The notes under the pieces: model-generated
Database searches by the model: none
Told to the model about the DNA's origin: nothing
What the model saw: the letters and a program-made list of their open reading frames with translations, nothing else
Assembly: GCF_052857255.1 (NCBI RefSeq)
Contig: NC_135506.1
Span: forward strand, 76,403,056-76,467,055
Source: Amblyomma americanum
Taxonomy: Eukaryota; Arthropoda; Arachnida; Ixodida; Ixodidae
Length of the DNA stretch: 64,000 nucleotides
Direction of reading: 5' to 3'
Position numbers and translations under genes: made by a program
Shown: in pieces, positions 22,199 to 34,400 of the stretch
How the letters are laid out: every line of letters starts with the position of its first letter
Numbering within the stretch: position 1 is the stretch's first letter

Positions 22199-22482
22199 AT
22201 GAACTTTCGTCTTGCCCATCCCATTATCAGCTTCTGTATTTCGGTTTTTACAGCCACTTATAGTAATCCCTACCCCTTTTTTGCCTAAATTTTAGTTTGT
22301 ATGACCCCCCTAACCTCCTGCAACCACCTCGGCTACGGAAACTTCGCGATCCAAATTTTGTTAGGTCATCCCATGCTTGCCACATGCAACTGGTCATTTA
22401 AATAGTCACCGCCTGGTTATGGCCAATCCCCCTTGAGGGTACGTGCCATTGTGTGAGGTCAACAACAACAACAATAAAAGAA

Positions 22483-23345
22483 CAGAAACACCACCCTGAC
22501 AGGCTCGTAGATAAAGGTATTTACTAGCAAAGCTTTGTGTTTTTGTAGCGCAGCTTACGCACCGCTTTCTTTTGGTATATAGATCCGGCTCCCCGATTCT
22601 CAGTTCTGCCCATCCGAACGGCGCACAAATCCGCCTGGCCTCGGCACCGATAACGGACAGAGGAAAGCCTTCCCGTCAGCTAGGTCCACTTTGCTCACAG
22701 ACTGGTGCGGATTATACGCAGGCAATCCCCTCATCATTTACGATTGCGGTAGGAAATGTTGAGGACGGGCCTGAAAGACGAAAGGCTAGGGACAGTAATA
22801 TACAGCCTCTCCTGAGTCAAAATGCGTGCCTGTCTGCCGCAGCCTTTTATTGGGAGTTGGATGCTAGTCCACAACACTAACGGCTGTTGACAGGTCGATC
22901 TCGGCGACTTCAGCTGGCTAGTCGGCAGTGCGAACCTTGGAAACAGCGGTGAAACCAACGTAGCGCATGCATTTGTTAGTGACAATAAAGGCCGAATACT
23001 TGCAGTAAGAATAACTCTGTGTTGCGATGGTGTAGTTGAATGTTTAGTATCGCCTTTTTCAGACTTGTCAGAACGTTATCCTTCAGCATGCTCCTACTTT
23101 TCTACGTGCTCCCGCCACGAAGGCGGAGTTTTTGCGCCCTCGGACTGTTGACCACTCATTCGAAGGTTTCGATTCCAGCTGAGGCGACCTTGGAGGGGAA
23201 AGGGCAAAATGATTATGTACTCACGTATCGGTGTAAATTCAGCAACCTCATTGGGACTATACTAACCCAGAGTTCTTCATTGCGGATTCCATAATGGCGC
23301 TGTGTGTCCGTTTGAGCCATAAAACTCAATGAGCCAAGCAAACAA
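22483..23345. other. Non-coding stretch, no gene recognised
   Basis: Several short frames exist on both strands (for example 102 codons at 22572-22880), none with a recognisable motif. The region separates the I-like LINE from the large microsatellite. Confidence 0.5.
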
Positions 23346-23348
23346 TAA

Positions 23349-23740
23349 TGCAGTCAGTCAGTCAGTCAGTCAGTCAGTCAGTCAGTCAGTCAGTCAGTCA
23401 GTCAGTCAGTCGGTCGGTCGGTCGGTCGGTCGGTCGGTCGGTCGGTCGGTCGGTCGGTCGGTCGGTCGGTCGGTCGGTCGGTCGGTCGGTCGGTCGGTCA
23501 GTCAGTCAGTCAGTCAGACAGTCAGTCAGTCTGAGTCAGTCAGAGTCTGAGTCAGTGTGAGTCTGAGTCAGTCAGCCAGTCTGAGTCAGTCAGTCAGTCA
23601 GTCAGTCAGTCAGTCAGTCAGTCAGTCAGTCAGTCAGTCAGTCAGTCAGTCAGTCAGTCAGTCAGTCAGTCAGTCAGTCAGTCAGTCAGTCAGTCAGTCA
23701 GTCTGAGACAGTCAGTCAGAGTCAGTCAGTCAGTCAGTCC
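23349..23740 (+). repeat. Long GTCA/GTCG tetranucleotide microsatellite
   Basis: About 390 bp of tetranucleotide repeats. It begins as (CAGT)n and switches at about 23411 to (CGGT)n for roughly 90 bp. It returns to (CAGT)n near 23498, passes an imperfect GAGTCTGAGTCAGT section (23520-23585), and ends with about 130 bp of (CAGT)n. The frames through it encode only SVSQ and GRSV repeats and are not genes. Confidence 0.97.
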
Positions 23741-24576
23741 ATCGATTAATCATCCAAACAGTGACTAAGTGAGTGATCGTTATTTCAGCAATTAGAAGAA
23801 GGTAGGAAAAAAGTTATATAATGCATGAATCCATGCTCGCCTTACGTTCAGAGATAGGCAGCGCTGGTGTACCTTCTGTGTTTCCTCCATATTGCTATCT
23901 CAGTAATTGCAACTTCGTACACAACAGCTTATTTGCTAAAAAATCGAGTTAGGCATCTTTGGATCTTCATTTACGCATTTGCCTCTTCCTTATTACGCAT
24001 CAGCCGCGCCTAATGACGTTCAGACGCACTGCCTTGTGCCAGTTTACTTCTGCTTCTTTCCTCCTTGCTTTACATTCGCTCCCTCAAATTCACTCCCGTC
24101 CCCGCTTCAGCATCCCGCTGTTCCAAAAGGCCCGCTTTATCCTCGAAGCAAATCTGACTTGCTGATGAGATCCCCGGGACCACATACTTCCATGCTTCGT
24201 TGCGAACAGACCAACGCTGGGGTTCTCCCTCGCGCGCATGTAGCCAGCTCTTCCTACGCCTCAGTGTGGCGGCTGAGTGAGCGAAAACCGATCGGGAAAC
24301 ATGCGACAACCACACGCTGTTGCCACGTTGTTTAGTATAGTGCAGCGAGAGCGACTTCGTACGGACGAAGTGAGGAGGCGGAGGGGATGTTTAGTAGCAC
24401 TGCTGCCGCTGTACTTGAGCACGAAACTGGCTACGTGCACCAATGTTGCCTGCGATGAATCAAGTCGTCCACTCCGCAGAGTAAGCGCTGCCGTTGAGCG
24501 ATTTGGTGTAACGAATAAAACAAGGACGGCTTTAAAAAAAAACGTCAGAGATCACTGTGGCTACCCGCGTTGGAGG
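23741..24576. other. Non-coding stretch, no gene recognised
   Basis: Overlapping frames of 68-118 codons between 23959 and 24594 occur on both strands with no recognisable domain or splice pattern. Nothing is called. Confidence 0.45.
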
Positions 24577-25036
24577 AATGCGAAAGCATATTGACGCTTA
24601 CACGACACTCGTTGACTCTCATTGCCCCTCTTTGAGTCCATTGACGTTTGCTTCTAATTAATTAATTATTCATTGTAAAACTTTATGTTCGATTAATTAT
24701 CACTCATGAAACAGATTTCAATTAATTTCAAACTTTATTTTCACTTCTTTGCCTATTTTTTCCACTATTTTGCCGTGCACGGTTGTGTTCGCGTCCACTC
24801 ATTATATCGACGTCAGAGCTCTTTCGATGTTTTTTCACATTATTGGCTCTAATTAATTAGCTTATCATACCATTGACATCATTTTTTTGCGCAACATCCT
24901 CACATCGTCCTCTATCGATCACATTTATTCGTTTGATATTATCTCTTCTGAGAACGTAGCAATCGCTGCGGACACTCTTTGATGACGCGCTTTGGTGACG
25001 CGACCCGTCGACATAGCCTAGAAATGCTTTCGCATT
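24577..25036. mobile_element. MITE-like element with AATGCGAAAGCAT ends
   Basis: AATGCGAAAGCAT at 24577-24589 is matched by its exact reverse complement ATGCTTTCGCATT at 25024-25036. The interior is very AT-rich with TTAATTAATTAA runs and has no coding capacity. A GCGAAGGCATTA variant of the end occurs alone at 37249-37264. The terminal match is only 13 bp, so the element call is tentative. Confidence 0.4.
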
Positions 25037-27175
25037 AATAAGGGGGGTGAGGGAAAGTACATCACCCCAACCGTTATATCACAGGTTCGGACGCGTTTAT
25101 GGAACATTTTATTTTTTCTCTGGATACGTTCACAGAGCCATTTGGTCATTCAGAGTTTCCTAAATTTCTTGAGGGAGCTTTATTGTTGCATTCTAGGAAG
25201 CTACCAATAAATGCACCGTTAGCTGTATTTACACCTTGAGTTTCGCACACATTGTTCTAGTTCTTGATTTCCAATTAGTGATTTAAATTTGAATTTTACC
25301 ACCTCATTTATCTGTCTCCAATTTTACCTGATTACATTACGAAAACCTGTCTTTCGTTTAATGGAGAGAAAACAGAATACGGGTCGATTATTCGTAATGT
25401 CAAATGGTGTACTAAAGACAAAGGTTCCGAAGACATCTGGTTTCTGATACAAGCGTAAAATAATCTTGCTTTATGAGTCTTCAGTTTGATAGGTAGAGTT
25501 AAATGGCTAAAACATGCATAGGAAGAAGCAATGCTGTAGAATTCATGGGTGTTACAGTGATCACAGGCGAACTTTTTTGTTCACCGCACCCATGACTACA
25601 AATTGAAATTTCGGGTGAAGAAGATATTCAAGCTTTCTGAAAATTCAAAATTATGCAACTTGTTGCTTGCTGGGGTTCTATATATGCCAACAACTATTAC
25701 TTTTGTTAAAGCCGCTGACAAATACTGAACATCAAGACTTACGACCGAAAAGTCATATAGTAATGTAGGCAGACAACAATTCGTTACATAAATTGTGCCT
25801 TTCAAGCATTATTATCTCGGTACTGAGTGAGGTTGTTCACTTCATATAGAAATCAGGGCTTTATATCAGTGCGCTCCATTGTCTACTCGGTTTATGATTT
25901 TTTTTCTGTCTGGCCATACCATCTGTCCAAGCTGCATGGGAAGACATTCCCAGGCTAACCTTTCTCTAGTGCGCTTCATTTTCAGTCAACACATGAGTCA
26001 CCCAGTGCTAGATCACCACTTGGAAGTTGGTATACAATTGTTCCGCATCATCCTAGCGATCAAGTGGACATATTCATTCCCAGCACCTGACGTGAGTACA
26101 CTCGCTGACTGTTATTTTAAGAACTTCCTAGAAAATGCGTAATAGTTAACAATTTTACACGTTCCACACTCTGCTTTGCAAAGGCTCCGGGCTAGGGGAG
26201 TTGGCAAAAAAAAAACATTTCCCCGAAAACGTCAAGCAAAGACTATTTGTCGCTTTCGCTCATTCGTTTTAGCGTAGACCCTGAATTCCTTCGCAGCGCG
26301 CAGCGCATTGAGCCGTGCACGACACCTACCTCAGGAAACCAAAGGAGATTTGCAATAAAAAAAATGAGAAGGACGCTTTGATTCTGTTTAATTGATCGCG
26401 CTCTTTCCTTGTTTCACAAACACACACATAGACAAAAAATCTTAATGATTAAATACTTTAAGTAACTGATATGCTCAGTGTAGAACACGCGTTTCAAGTC
26501 ATGGTTACTGACGCTAAGCAATTAACGCAGGGGAGCGCCAAAAAAGTGCCTGGCAGGCTAACGCTGTGTTGCATATGCTCTTTTTGTGGTGCATTTTCTA
26601 CAGCTTAGCGCTAGTAACCATGTCGCAGCTACTAACCACGCCCCAACTCACCCAAATTTCTTCTTCAGATGTCTCGCCCACAGTGTAAGCCCAGATCTTT
26701 ATTGCAATACGGCGAACCAAGAGGCAGAAAAAAAGCCTGCCATGCGGTTTGGAAGACCGCATCTTTCATTGCGCAGACCAGCCTGTTACACGTACACAAA
26801 TAAGGGACAAAAATGCTTTGTTCCAAAAATCAAGCATGCACCGCGACGAGCGGCATGTACTCATCGCCTCCAGCAGACATGGACGACATAGAGATGCGCA
26901 CATGTCGGACTGAAAGAATCGCTCGTTTTCACATTTCGTCTTGGCCGAACACGCAGCACCTCGGCCCAACAGGAATCGAATCTCTGCTGCGCTGGGGACA
27001 GGAGACGATAGGCCGGGTATTCCTCTATTCCTCTAGCGATTCACCTCTTCTGCAGGGCAGCGGCGGAGACGCGTTGAATCACCGCAGCAACAGCGTCCTC
27101 TGCACTGTCCGCAACTATACGAGGCTACAGTATGGAAAGCACGCGAACATCGCTTGACTGTGTTTCCACTTCTTA
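25037..27175. other. Non-coding stretch, no gene recognised
   Basis: AT-rich to about 26500, then more balanced. Short frames only; none of those at 25879-26142, 26586-26891 or 26813-27157 carries a known motif. Confidence 0.5.
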
Positions 27176-27179
27176 GTAC

Positions 27180-27650
27180 CGCTCCGCACTACGCGACAGA
27201 CAACCTCCTCTTTTCTCCCCCTCCGCCACGCTGTCTCACCCACTAGCTGGACCTCCATCCCTGCCCTGCCTTCGGTTGCTGTACTCCCTCCCTCTAACCC
27301 CGGGGATGCTCCGAGGATGGGGGACGGTCGTGATGGATTGTGGTTCAAGGGTGGCTGCACATTCGCAGCCGACCGCTGCGCGGCTGTCCGCCCCCGGGCT
27401 CGCCTCTTCTTCAACACGTCTCCCGATTTGTCTCGCGCGGGTCCGGACGGTGGGGCCACGCTTGGCACGAGCTTGGCCCGCGGGCGGCATTGCTCGCTAC
27501 GAGACTATACTGCTGCTCGCACGGCGGTGTTCTGCAATACGCAGCGCGCCGCGCGTTGGTGCGAGGGTCGATTCGAAGAAAGGTGGGGGAGAGTCACGGA
27601 AAAGGGCGAGGTAGACGCGACGGGCAGTCGAAGGATGCGGCGTTGTTTAC
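27180..27650. other. GC-rich, CpG-rich island-like patch
   Basis: This patch is far richer in G, C and CpG than its surroundings (for example CGCGCGGGTCCGGACG near 27434). It has long overlapping frames on both strands up to 173 codons, as GC-rich DNA has few stops. No frame shows a recognisable domain. It could be a promoter-associated island, a first exon, or part of an old element. Confidence 0.4.
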
Positions 27651-27881
27651 ACCATGGTTGGCCAGAAAATGATTCGTGTCTGTCTGTGCCCGCCTGCTCA
27701 ATCGATAGAAAAACGAGCAACACCGCCTTTTTGACCGGTTCGCTTTTTCTCTCCTCAAAGCTCTTCGCGGGCAAATCGCGCCCGTGGCTGAGGGAAAACT
27801 CGCGTCTGCGGCTTTTCCCCGAGGATACTGGTACATAAAAAATCAAAAAGAATTCCATTGGCAGCACCTAGGGCCTGGAAT

Positions 27882-28410
27882 CTTTTTTTTTTTTCAAGCG
27901 ATGTTCATTGCCTCAGGGCATAAAGGTTATGAAATGAGATATGAGTAAGATGCTTAAATAAATAAAAAACTGGGCCGATCTAATGAAATCAAGTAGTGAA
28001 CGTTGATATGGACCCTGTGTCCAGGCAATACAGGAATCCGGATTGTCCGGTGAGAGACCCACCGCCGCCAGGCGCCGAATTCTCGTCTGCTTCAGCGCGG
28101 GGCAGTCCCACAACAGGTGGTGGATATCCGCCTCACAGTCTCTGTTCTTGCAAACTGGACACCCGGGGCGGGGATATAAATCTTTGAAATGCGGCCACTT
28201 GCCTGCCACGGCTGTAGTTAGGGCAACCCCGACTCGTATCTTCCGGAGCGCAACCTCATCTGCAGGGGCAAGACCATGTGGGAGGGTTATCGCACACGGA
28301 GGGATTAGAGCATGTGTGCGGCGCCGGAGGTGTTCCTTTCTTGTTAAAAGGAGGGTGGTGTCATCCAGAGTGAGGACTCGAGGCAAAGAATCCTTTCTAT
28401 TTAGTAGGTG
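27882..28410 (-). mobile_element. 5'-truncated 3' end of an RNase H LINE, with poly(A)
   Basis: The minus frame 27913-28386 encodes LTRKEHLRRRTHALIPPCAI, LAPADEVALRKIRVGVALTT, and GCPVCKNRDCEADIHHLLWD followed by CPAL. This is the C-terminal zinc-knuckle region of an RNase H LINE. It aligns over its full length with the end of the LINE at 55265-58026 (RKELLRRRTRALIPPCAV, DEVALRRIRVGVALT). The 3' UTR ends GCCTGAGGCAATGAAC and TCGC, followed on the minus strand by a poly(A) run (T run at 27883-27896). The CPVC knuckle is intact here and broken (CPIR) in the longer copy. Confidence 0.85.
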
Positions 28411-31400
28411 CCACGTGCGCTGTATTCGAGTATGTTGTCTCCCATTTACCCTAAGCGCTGCACCTCGGTCTAGATGCTGCGCAAAACTGGAGCATTAGTA
28501 GAATTAGCTTGCTTCTCGCGAGTTGTCCAGGTAAACAAGTATTGAATGGTCCACTAAAAATTAGCCTTTCGAAGTGTAGTAACTAACGAAACAATACATA
28601 CACCAAACGCCAAAGCAGAAATAAATGCAGTCTCAGGCCAGCAAAAACTATTTATGCTTCCCCCGTCTAAATTCCCATTATCAGACAGGCAGTCGATCGA
28701 ATTCTCATCTGCGTACGCTTAGTGGCAATACGCTTGTATTACTTAACTTCGCTTTATGACAAAAGCACGTGCAGTATAAGTAATACATACACACACATGC
28801 ATAATTTCTATTACACATCTTTATTTTCATAAGGCAATGCATCTAATGAGCGCTTTTAGACCGGGACTAGCATTGCGCAGAAAAGAGTCAGGCAATTGGG
28901 ACAATGCAACATCTTAAAAGACCTCAGCGCACCATGTTGGCAGCGCCACCAACGGCGCACTGCACGTTTGCACGGATGCTTGCCCGCATACCGCCATTGG
29001 GTGTTTTGTATGTCTCGAATGGCACTCGATGGCAGCAAACGCTGCCAGTTTATGAACACGCAACCGCCATGGATATTTTGTGATAACAGCACATATAAAG
29101 CAGCAGAGCTATTAGGAAGTGAGCATGTTTCCAACATGTCAGAAGAGAGCCAGCTCACACTGCAGAGTGGTAAAAAGGCGGCGCTTGTGGGACACGAATG
29201 TTAACGTGTTGAAGCATGCTCTCTTACCCTTTGGGTATTTAAACATTTTTTTTGAAGAGTACTAAACCTGTAGCCACAAAACAAAACGAGTCAGTGCTGA
29301 AGCGAAACTAGGGAACAGTTGCTGGGAAACGAGACACGTTCTATATGCCGCCAGTACATGATTGTGTCTAACAACGACTGAATAAATGGCAGTATTAGGT
29401 ACAGCTACTTGCTGTGCCTAGTACATATGCCGATATGCATTCTGAGTGTGCTGTCCTGTGACTAGTGGCAAATTTATTAACTGTCCCTTTGTACAGCGTT
29501 TTAAAGAGTGCCTACTTCTCCGGCACGTGCCATAAATGTAATGGTGCATTCTGGCCATCAAAAGCTTTCAGAGATCGCACATGATTCAAGAAAGTGCTAT
29601 AGATAGTGAATTAAGTGCGTTCGTTTATGCTAGTTGTCATGTGCATTTCTTATGCTTGTGCATCTCTAGCCCCCCCCCCCCCCCCCCCCCCCGCGCGCCC
29701 CTGTGAAGCGTTTCGCGCTTGTAATACAAGAATTAACTGAAAGAATTCACACTACCACTGTTATTTGAATGGCAAAATATTTTTTTCGGCGGTACAACGA
29801 CCTGCTGCCCACGAAATGACCACTGCGAATCTGAATATATATCATTGGCAGTCATTCCGCCGAAAAATCGGGCGTTAAAATTTTGTCAATTTGCACTCGT
29901 ACCATGAGCACAAGCATAAATTAGCTAAGCATATCAGCGAATAAAGCTTTCCTGCGCCGTATGCAGCGCATACAATGTGATGTCGGTGGTGTTGTAATCA
30001 TAACCATGCTGAGAAGCACATAGCCTAGTTCCACGCAGGCGATGGCAGTGATTATACGCACATATAATGACGGAGCAGTTCACGGGAGACGGAGGATTGA
30101 GCGCGAAGGGAAAGTAGGTAATCAAAGGGAAATAATTTCAGAGCCAAAGACTTTCCCAATGCGCGCACTGCTTTCGCCTCCATACATGGCATCACTCGAG
30201 GCACCTTTAGTGGGGACCCCCCAGTGGCGCTACCGTCTATCCGCACCCTTCCAGTAGGGTTCTGAATTGTCTACTAAGAGCGCATTTGGATTTCATGGAG
30301 CGGTCAAATACCCTGAACCTTAAATATCGCCCTCAGCAACTAAAGAACATTTCAGTGAAACACTGACGTCGAAGCATTTGTTCACCCTGTGAACTAGAAG
30401 CTCCCGTGCCCTCCTTCCCTGTTCCTGCTTTTTCCATACACGCGTTTCCTTCGCGCAGCCGCTCCTGGGGGAAGCAAAAACGGGGAAAGAGGGTCACGCG
30501 GTGGGAGAAAGAGAAGGGGGCGCTTAGTCGAGTAGTCCCGATCCCGAGATTGAGTCGCCTGGCTCCATCTTTCTTCCCGTCTTCCCTTCGTGTGCTCGTT
30601 TCCCTCTCCGGGGCACCTCACTCACCCATCCAATCCTCGGGAGCTCCTCCCTATGTTGGTTTTCCCGTTTTTTTTCCCCGGGCGCCTGCGATCTCTCTCC
30701 GGTGCTTAACAGCCCGCTTGGGAGGTGCTGTCGCGCTCACTTGCGGGACGATGAACGTGTCAGTCAGCGAGGCCCTTTTCCGCCTGCGGTGGTTAACCGC
30801 GCGGCCGCCCGCGGGGGAATTCGGGAAGCGCTCGCGCCAGGAAGAGGGATGAACGCGCCAGAATGCGAACCGGAAGGGAAGCCGTCTGGGAGGTTGGGAG
30901 TATATGGTTAGGGGGTGATCGAGATCGAAAGAGCGCTACGTACACGCGATGGAGGTGAAATAAAACATAGGTGCATGTATATGGCCAGTTCAAGGAAGTA
31001 ACGCATGTAAAGTGCATTAAAAAAACGGGCCGGTCGTAGCTAGATGAGGCAAAGGGAGCAAAAAATCTGTTATTTGAAGAAGAGTAAAGACGGTAGCAAA
31101 CGGTCCTATCGTAAATTTATCGCCAGTTAGGGTTAATGTAGGAGTTCTAGTCAAGACAAGATTAGAGGTTACAGTTCGCGTGCTTACCGTGCTACAGTGC
31201 TTTCCACCGTTACCATAGTGACTAAACTGCCAGACTAGTAAATTTGTCTCTAATAATTTTCAGTGAAACTTTATCGCCGAGTTTACCAATCAGGCTGGAC
31301 CGCTGACAATATTTTTGCCAGTGTGGCAATTTAAGCCAATATGTGCGTTGACAGCCAGCTAAATGATGGGCCCACTCAGCTTCCAACTGTCGAGACAGCG

Positions 31401-34400
31401 TTTCACAGGTGCGAGCGTGTACTGGTGAAAGCTGTAACGCTTTTTGGAAACATAATGACACCTTGTCGCCCGATCATTCGTGAACACTGCTCTACATTCA
31501 AAACCGAGCTACAAGCAGCACAAATTGAGAATTGAGCGCAAAATGTTTGCACCATGCATACGAGGAAGGCAGAAACGCGCCTAATATAGCGAAAAAAATA
31601 TTTTTAAGCACGGGCTTTGTGGTCTTGCTCAGTAAAGTGAGATAAACCTGGTCCAGACGAGGAGCGTTCTTGAGCTACGGCTGCAATTGAATTAATTTAT
31701 GAGTGTATAATGAAAGGCACAAGCCTCGCTTACTTCTGAAACGAATTTTTCTACTTCATGCTAACGAGAACTCTAAAAATTTCCCAAAGCCTTTCTTCAG
31801 ACAACTCTTAATACTGTGCGGAAGTTATCCTGCTAAGCAAAGTATAATGACATTTTTTCCCTCTTTACTCACTCCGCACATTATAGCGGTATTGAACGGT
31901 GCTATATAATATTATTCTTCCGAATCAAAACCTAATTTCTGGCTCTTTTTAGGTGAGTTGATGTTTGTGCGGGATTAAGACTCACTTATCGGCGAGAAAA
32001 TTGGTTCGAAAAATCTGCCGCCAGTACTTTAAAGTGATGACGTACAGGCCGCCACCATTTTGAAACGAATGGCGGTCTATTGTGGCCTCTTGTATCGCCC
32101 AAAAAAGAAAAAAAAAATGGTGCGAGCACACCCACTATTTTTTTTTGTATCGCTTAGCTTTGTGATTACAACGCGGTACCCTAATGATACAGATCAATCC
32201 GTCTTCAGTGTCCCTTTAACGACAATGTCGCAGGCAAAACAAGGCACGAAATTTGCGCAGCAACGACTAAGCCGCATCTAGCGTACAAATCAGGTTTGAT
32301 TGTAGAGCTCTCTCTATCTCACTTAGTAGCCCCCAATTCCCAACCACAACACATACTTGAAGTACTCATGTTCGTCACAAACAAGACAAGCAAAAAAGAG
32401 CGCTCCTCACAGCTGCCAGCCTCATCCGGCAAAATCCATTCGCGCATACCGGCAACACCGTGGTATGCTCTGCTTCCGCGCACGGATTCATAGCAGCGGC
32501 GACGAGTAAGTAATCCGCTCCGGCGGAAGCCTCAGTAATCTCCTTCCCATCCAACGCCTCTTTTCTGCCTCTAATCTCGTTTTCCGACCCGACGCGCCCA
32601 CGGGAGCTCTCGCTTAATCTCGACACCGCTCGGGGGTTGCTTCTAATCGAATCAACCACCGGTCTCCGACGCACACACTGCCCGTTCCGCGATCACAGCC
32701 GCGCCTTCTTGCGGGAGAGGGTGGTGCGCACTGCCACGAACCACCCTCACCCGCCATTCTGAGCTTCTTCCGAGCAGCACCGCACGCGTGAAACCGAAAG
32801 GCGACGAAATCCGAAACGTTCCCACGCCCCCGCTGAATTCACATTCTCGAGCGCGAAGATTTAACGCAGGCGCGCTCCAGGGAGCGGTCGCTCAGATAGG
32901 GAAGCTTCGCGAAGTGTGACGTATACAATTTCACATTCTGAGCCTCCCCCTCCCCCCCCCCTCACACCCTTCCCACTTCTGGTCGCTTCGAGGCGTCGGT
33001 ACTTTTGTAGATCTGTGCGACGACGTGCCTCTATTTGTGTTCATACGCGTGGGTGCTCTGGCTGAGAATGAGCGTCAATATGAATTATGCGCGCGAAAAG
33101 AACACTGCCGCTCCGCAGACCACGCCGTCGGCTGGCGGCGGCACGTGTCAGTTTGCAAACACGTCAGGACGTAGAGCTGGCAATGAATCAGAGTAAAGCG
33201 GTCCTAATTTGACGGAGGAGGGTGCGCGGCGTTTTAATTTGCGTGGGACGTGGGCGAAGTGTGATGAGAGGTCTGAGAGGCGCTAAGTGAATCGAAAATA
33301 AAATAGAGAGGATGGACGTCCGAGTAAGTGAATTACCGCCATGTACGTAATGAACAAGAGGTGGGCAAAAAACTCTCAACTCCACACCACAACCACCACA
33401 GAACGTGAGAGCACGCAGGACGATGCACGTTGTATGAATAGGACAAAACAAGTTACGGATGTAGTAGTTCCTATTCTTGTGTATAAAATATTGAATGTGC
33501 ATGATTTCTGGTGTGCAAGATCCAAGTTTGTGTGTGCATGGTTGAGAAGAACTCTGGCGTTCACTTTTCCCTGCCTGTTTTGTGCTCGTCCATTCCTGAA
33601 ATTTCCTATTCGTATTAAAACCACTAAGACAGGGCGTTCGACCCCGTCCTGCTGGTCTTGCCCTATCGGCAGCTTTTTCTGCAAGTGTCCAACAGCATTT
33701 GCTGTGTACATTGTATTCTATGGTATTGCATTGTATCGTATCGTGTATTGCAATGTATTGTATTGTATTGTAATTTATCGTTTTGTACTGTATTGTATTG
33801 TAATGTATTGTATTATATTGTGTGTAAGCCTTCGCGTGGAAATGAAATCACGGCTTCGTATGCTAACCTCAAAGGTCTCGATCACCAGCTACCAAAAAAT
33901 ACGTATACTAATGCACTGCTCCGAACAAAAGCGGTAACGTTAGACTTGATGAAGAAACCGCGGGTTCGAGCCGTTCCTTTTTGTAGGAAGGGCTGGAAAG
34001 TGGCGTCACTTGCTGTATAGGTCAGGAAATGGTGACAGGAATACAGTGCTGACTGTCAGGACACACTTCAGCAATTTATGTCACTGGCAGGAAAAAAAAA
34101 ATGACTCGCACGATGGTTTCCACCCATTACTATTACGCGAATTTCAGCAATAGCTTGGTTGGCGCGTAGTGCTGGATGTTCGAGAATATGCCTTTTCTGT
34201 CCAACGTTTGCGGCGTGTACTGTATTCGTAAAAAAGTTTCCAGGGTGTTGTCCGCTGTCACAAAGGTGCATTGGACAAGACGGGCCCTGCAGCCCTTGTC
34301 TAATCTAGAGTCGACAGAGACGTTTAAAGTGGCACAGAGACACAATTTATTCTAGGTGCCTTTGAAAGAAGCCTAGTCATGAAAATTACCCCTAGACATC

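Larger units (their letters stand above)
18436..22482 (+). mobile_element. I-superfamily LINE with RNase H (5'-truncated, decayed)
   Basis: The plus strand carries the end of ORF1, then ORF2 with endonuclease, RT, RNase H and a C-terminal zinc-knuckle region, then a ~270-bp 3' UTR. It finishes in a CAACAACAACAACAATAAAA tail near 22461-22480. RNase H downstream of RT places it in the I superfamily of non-LTR retrotransposons. The copy is defective: a stop/frameshift in the endonuclease at 19428, an internal deletion near 19785, and in-frame TAG (21858) and TGA (about 22035) codons. The last ~190 bp are repeated on the minus strand at 52684-52890. No target-site duplication could be fixed because the 5' end is unclear. 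Confidence 0.85.

Noticed and set aside
23329..23560. Open frames encoding SVSQ/GRSV repeats
   Set aside because: They are translations of the GTCA/GTCG microsatellite, open in every frame because the tetranucleotide has no stop; not genes.
27317..27838. 173-codon plus frame in the GC-rich patch
   Set aside because: Several overlapping frames of similar length on both strands and no recognisable motif; GC content explains the openness. Kept only as an island-like patch.
27860..28480. Target-site duplication GCAGCACCT / GCTGCACCT around the truncated LINE end
   Set aside because: The second copy is about 70 bp beyond the likely 5' end and the match is imperfect, so it is not accepted.
30406..30852. 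148-codon plus frame
   Set aside because: No motif, overlapping frames on the other strand, and a GC-rich context; insufficient evidence for a gene.
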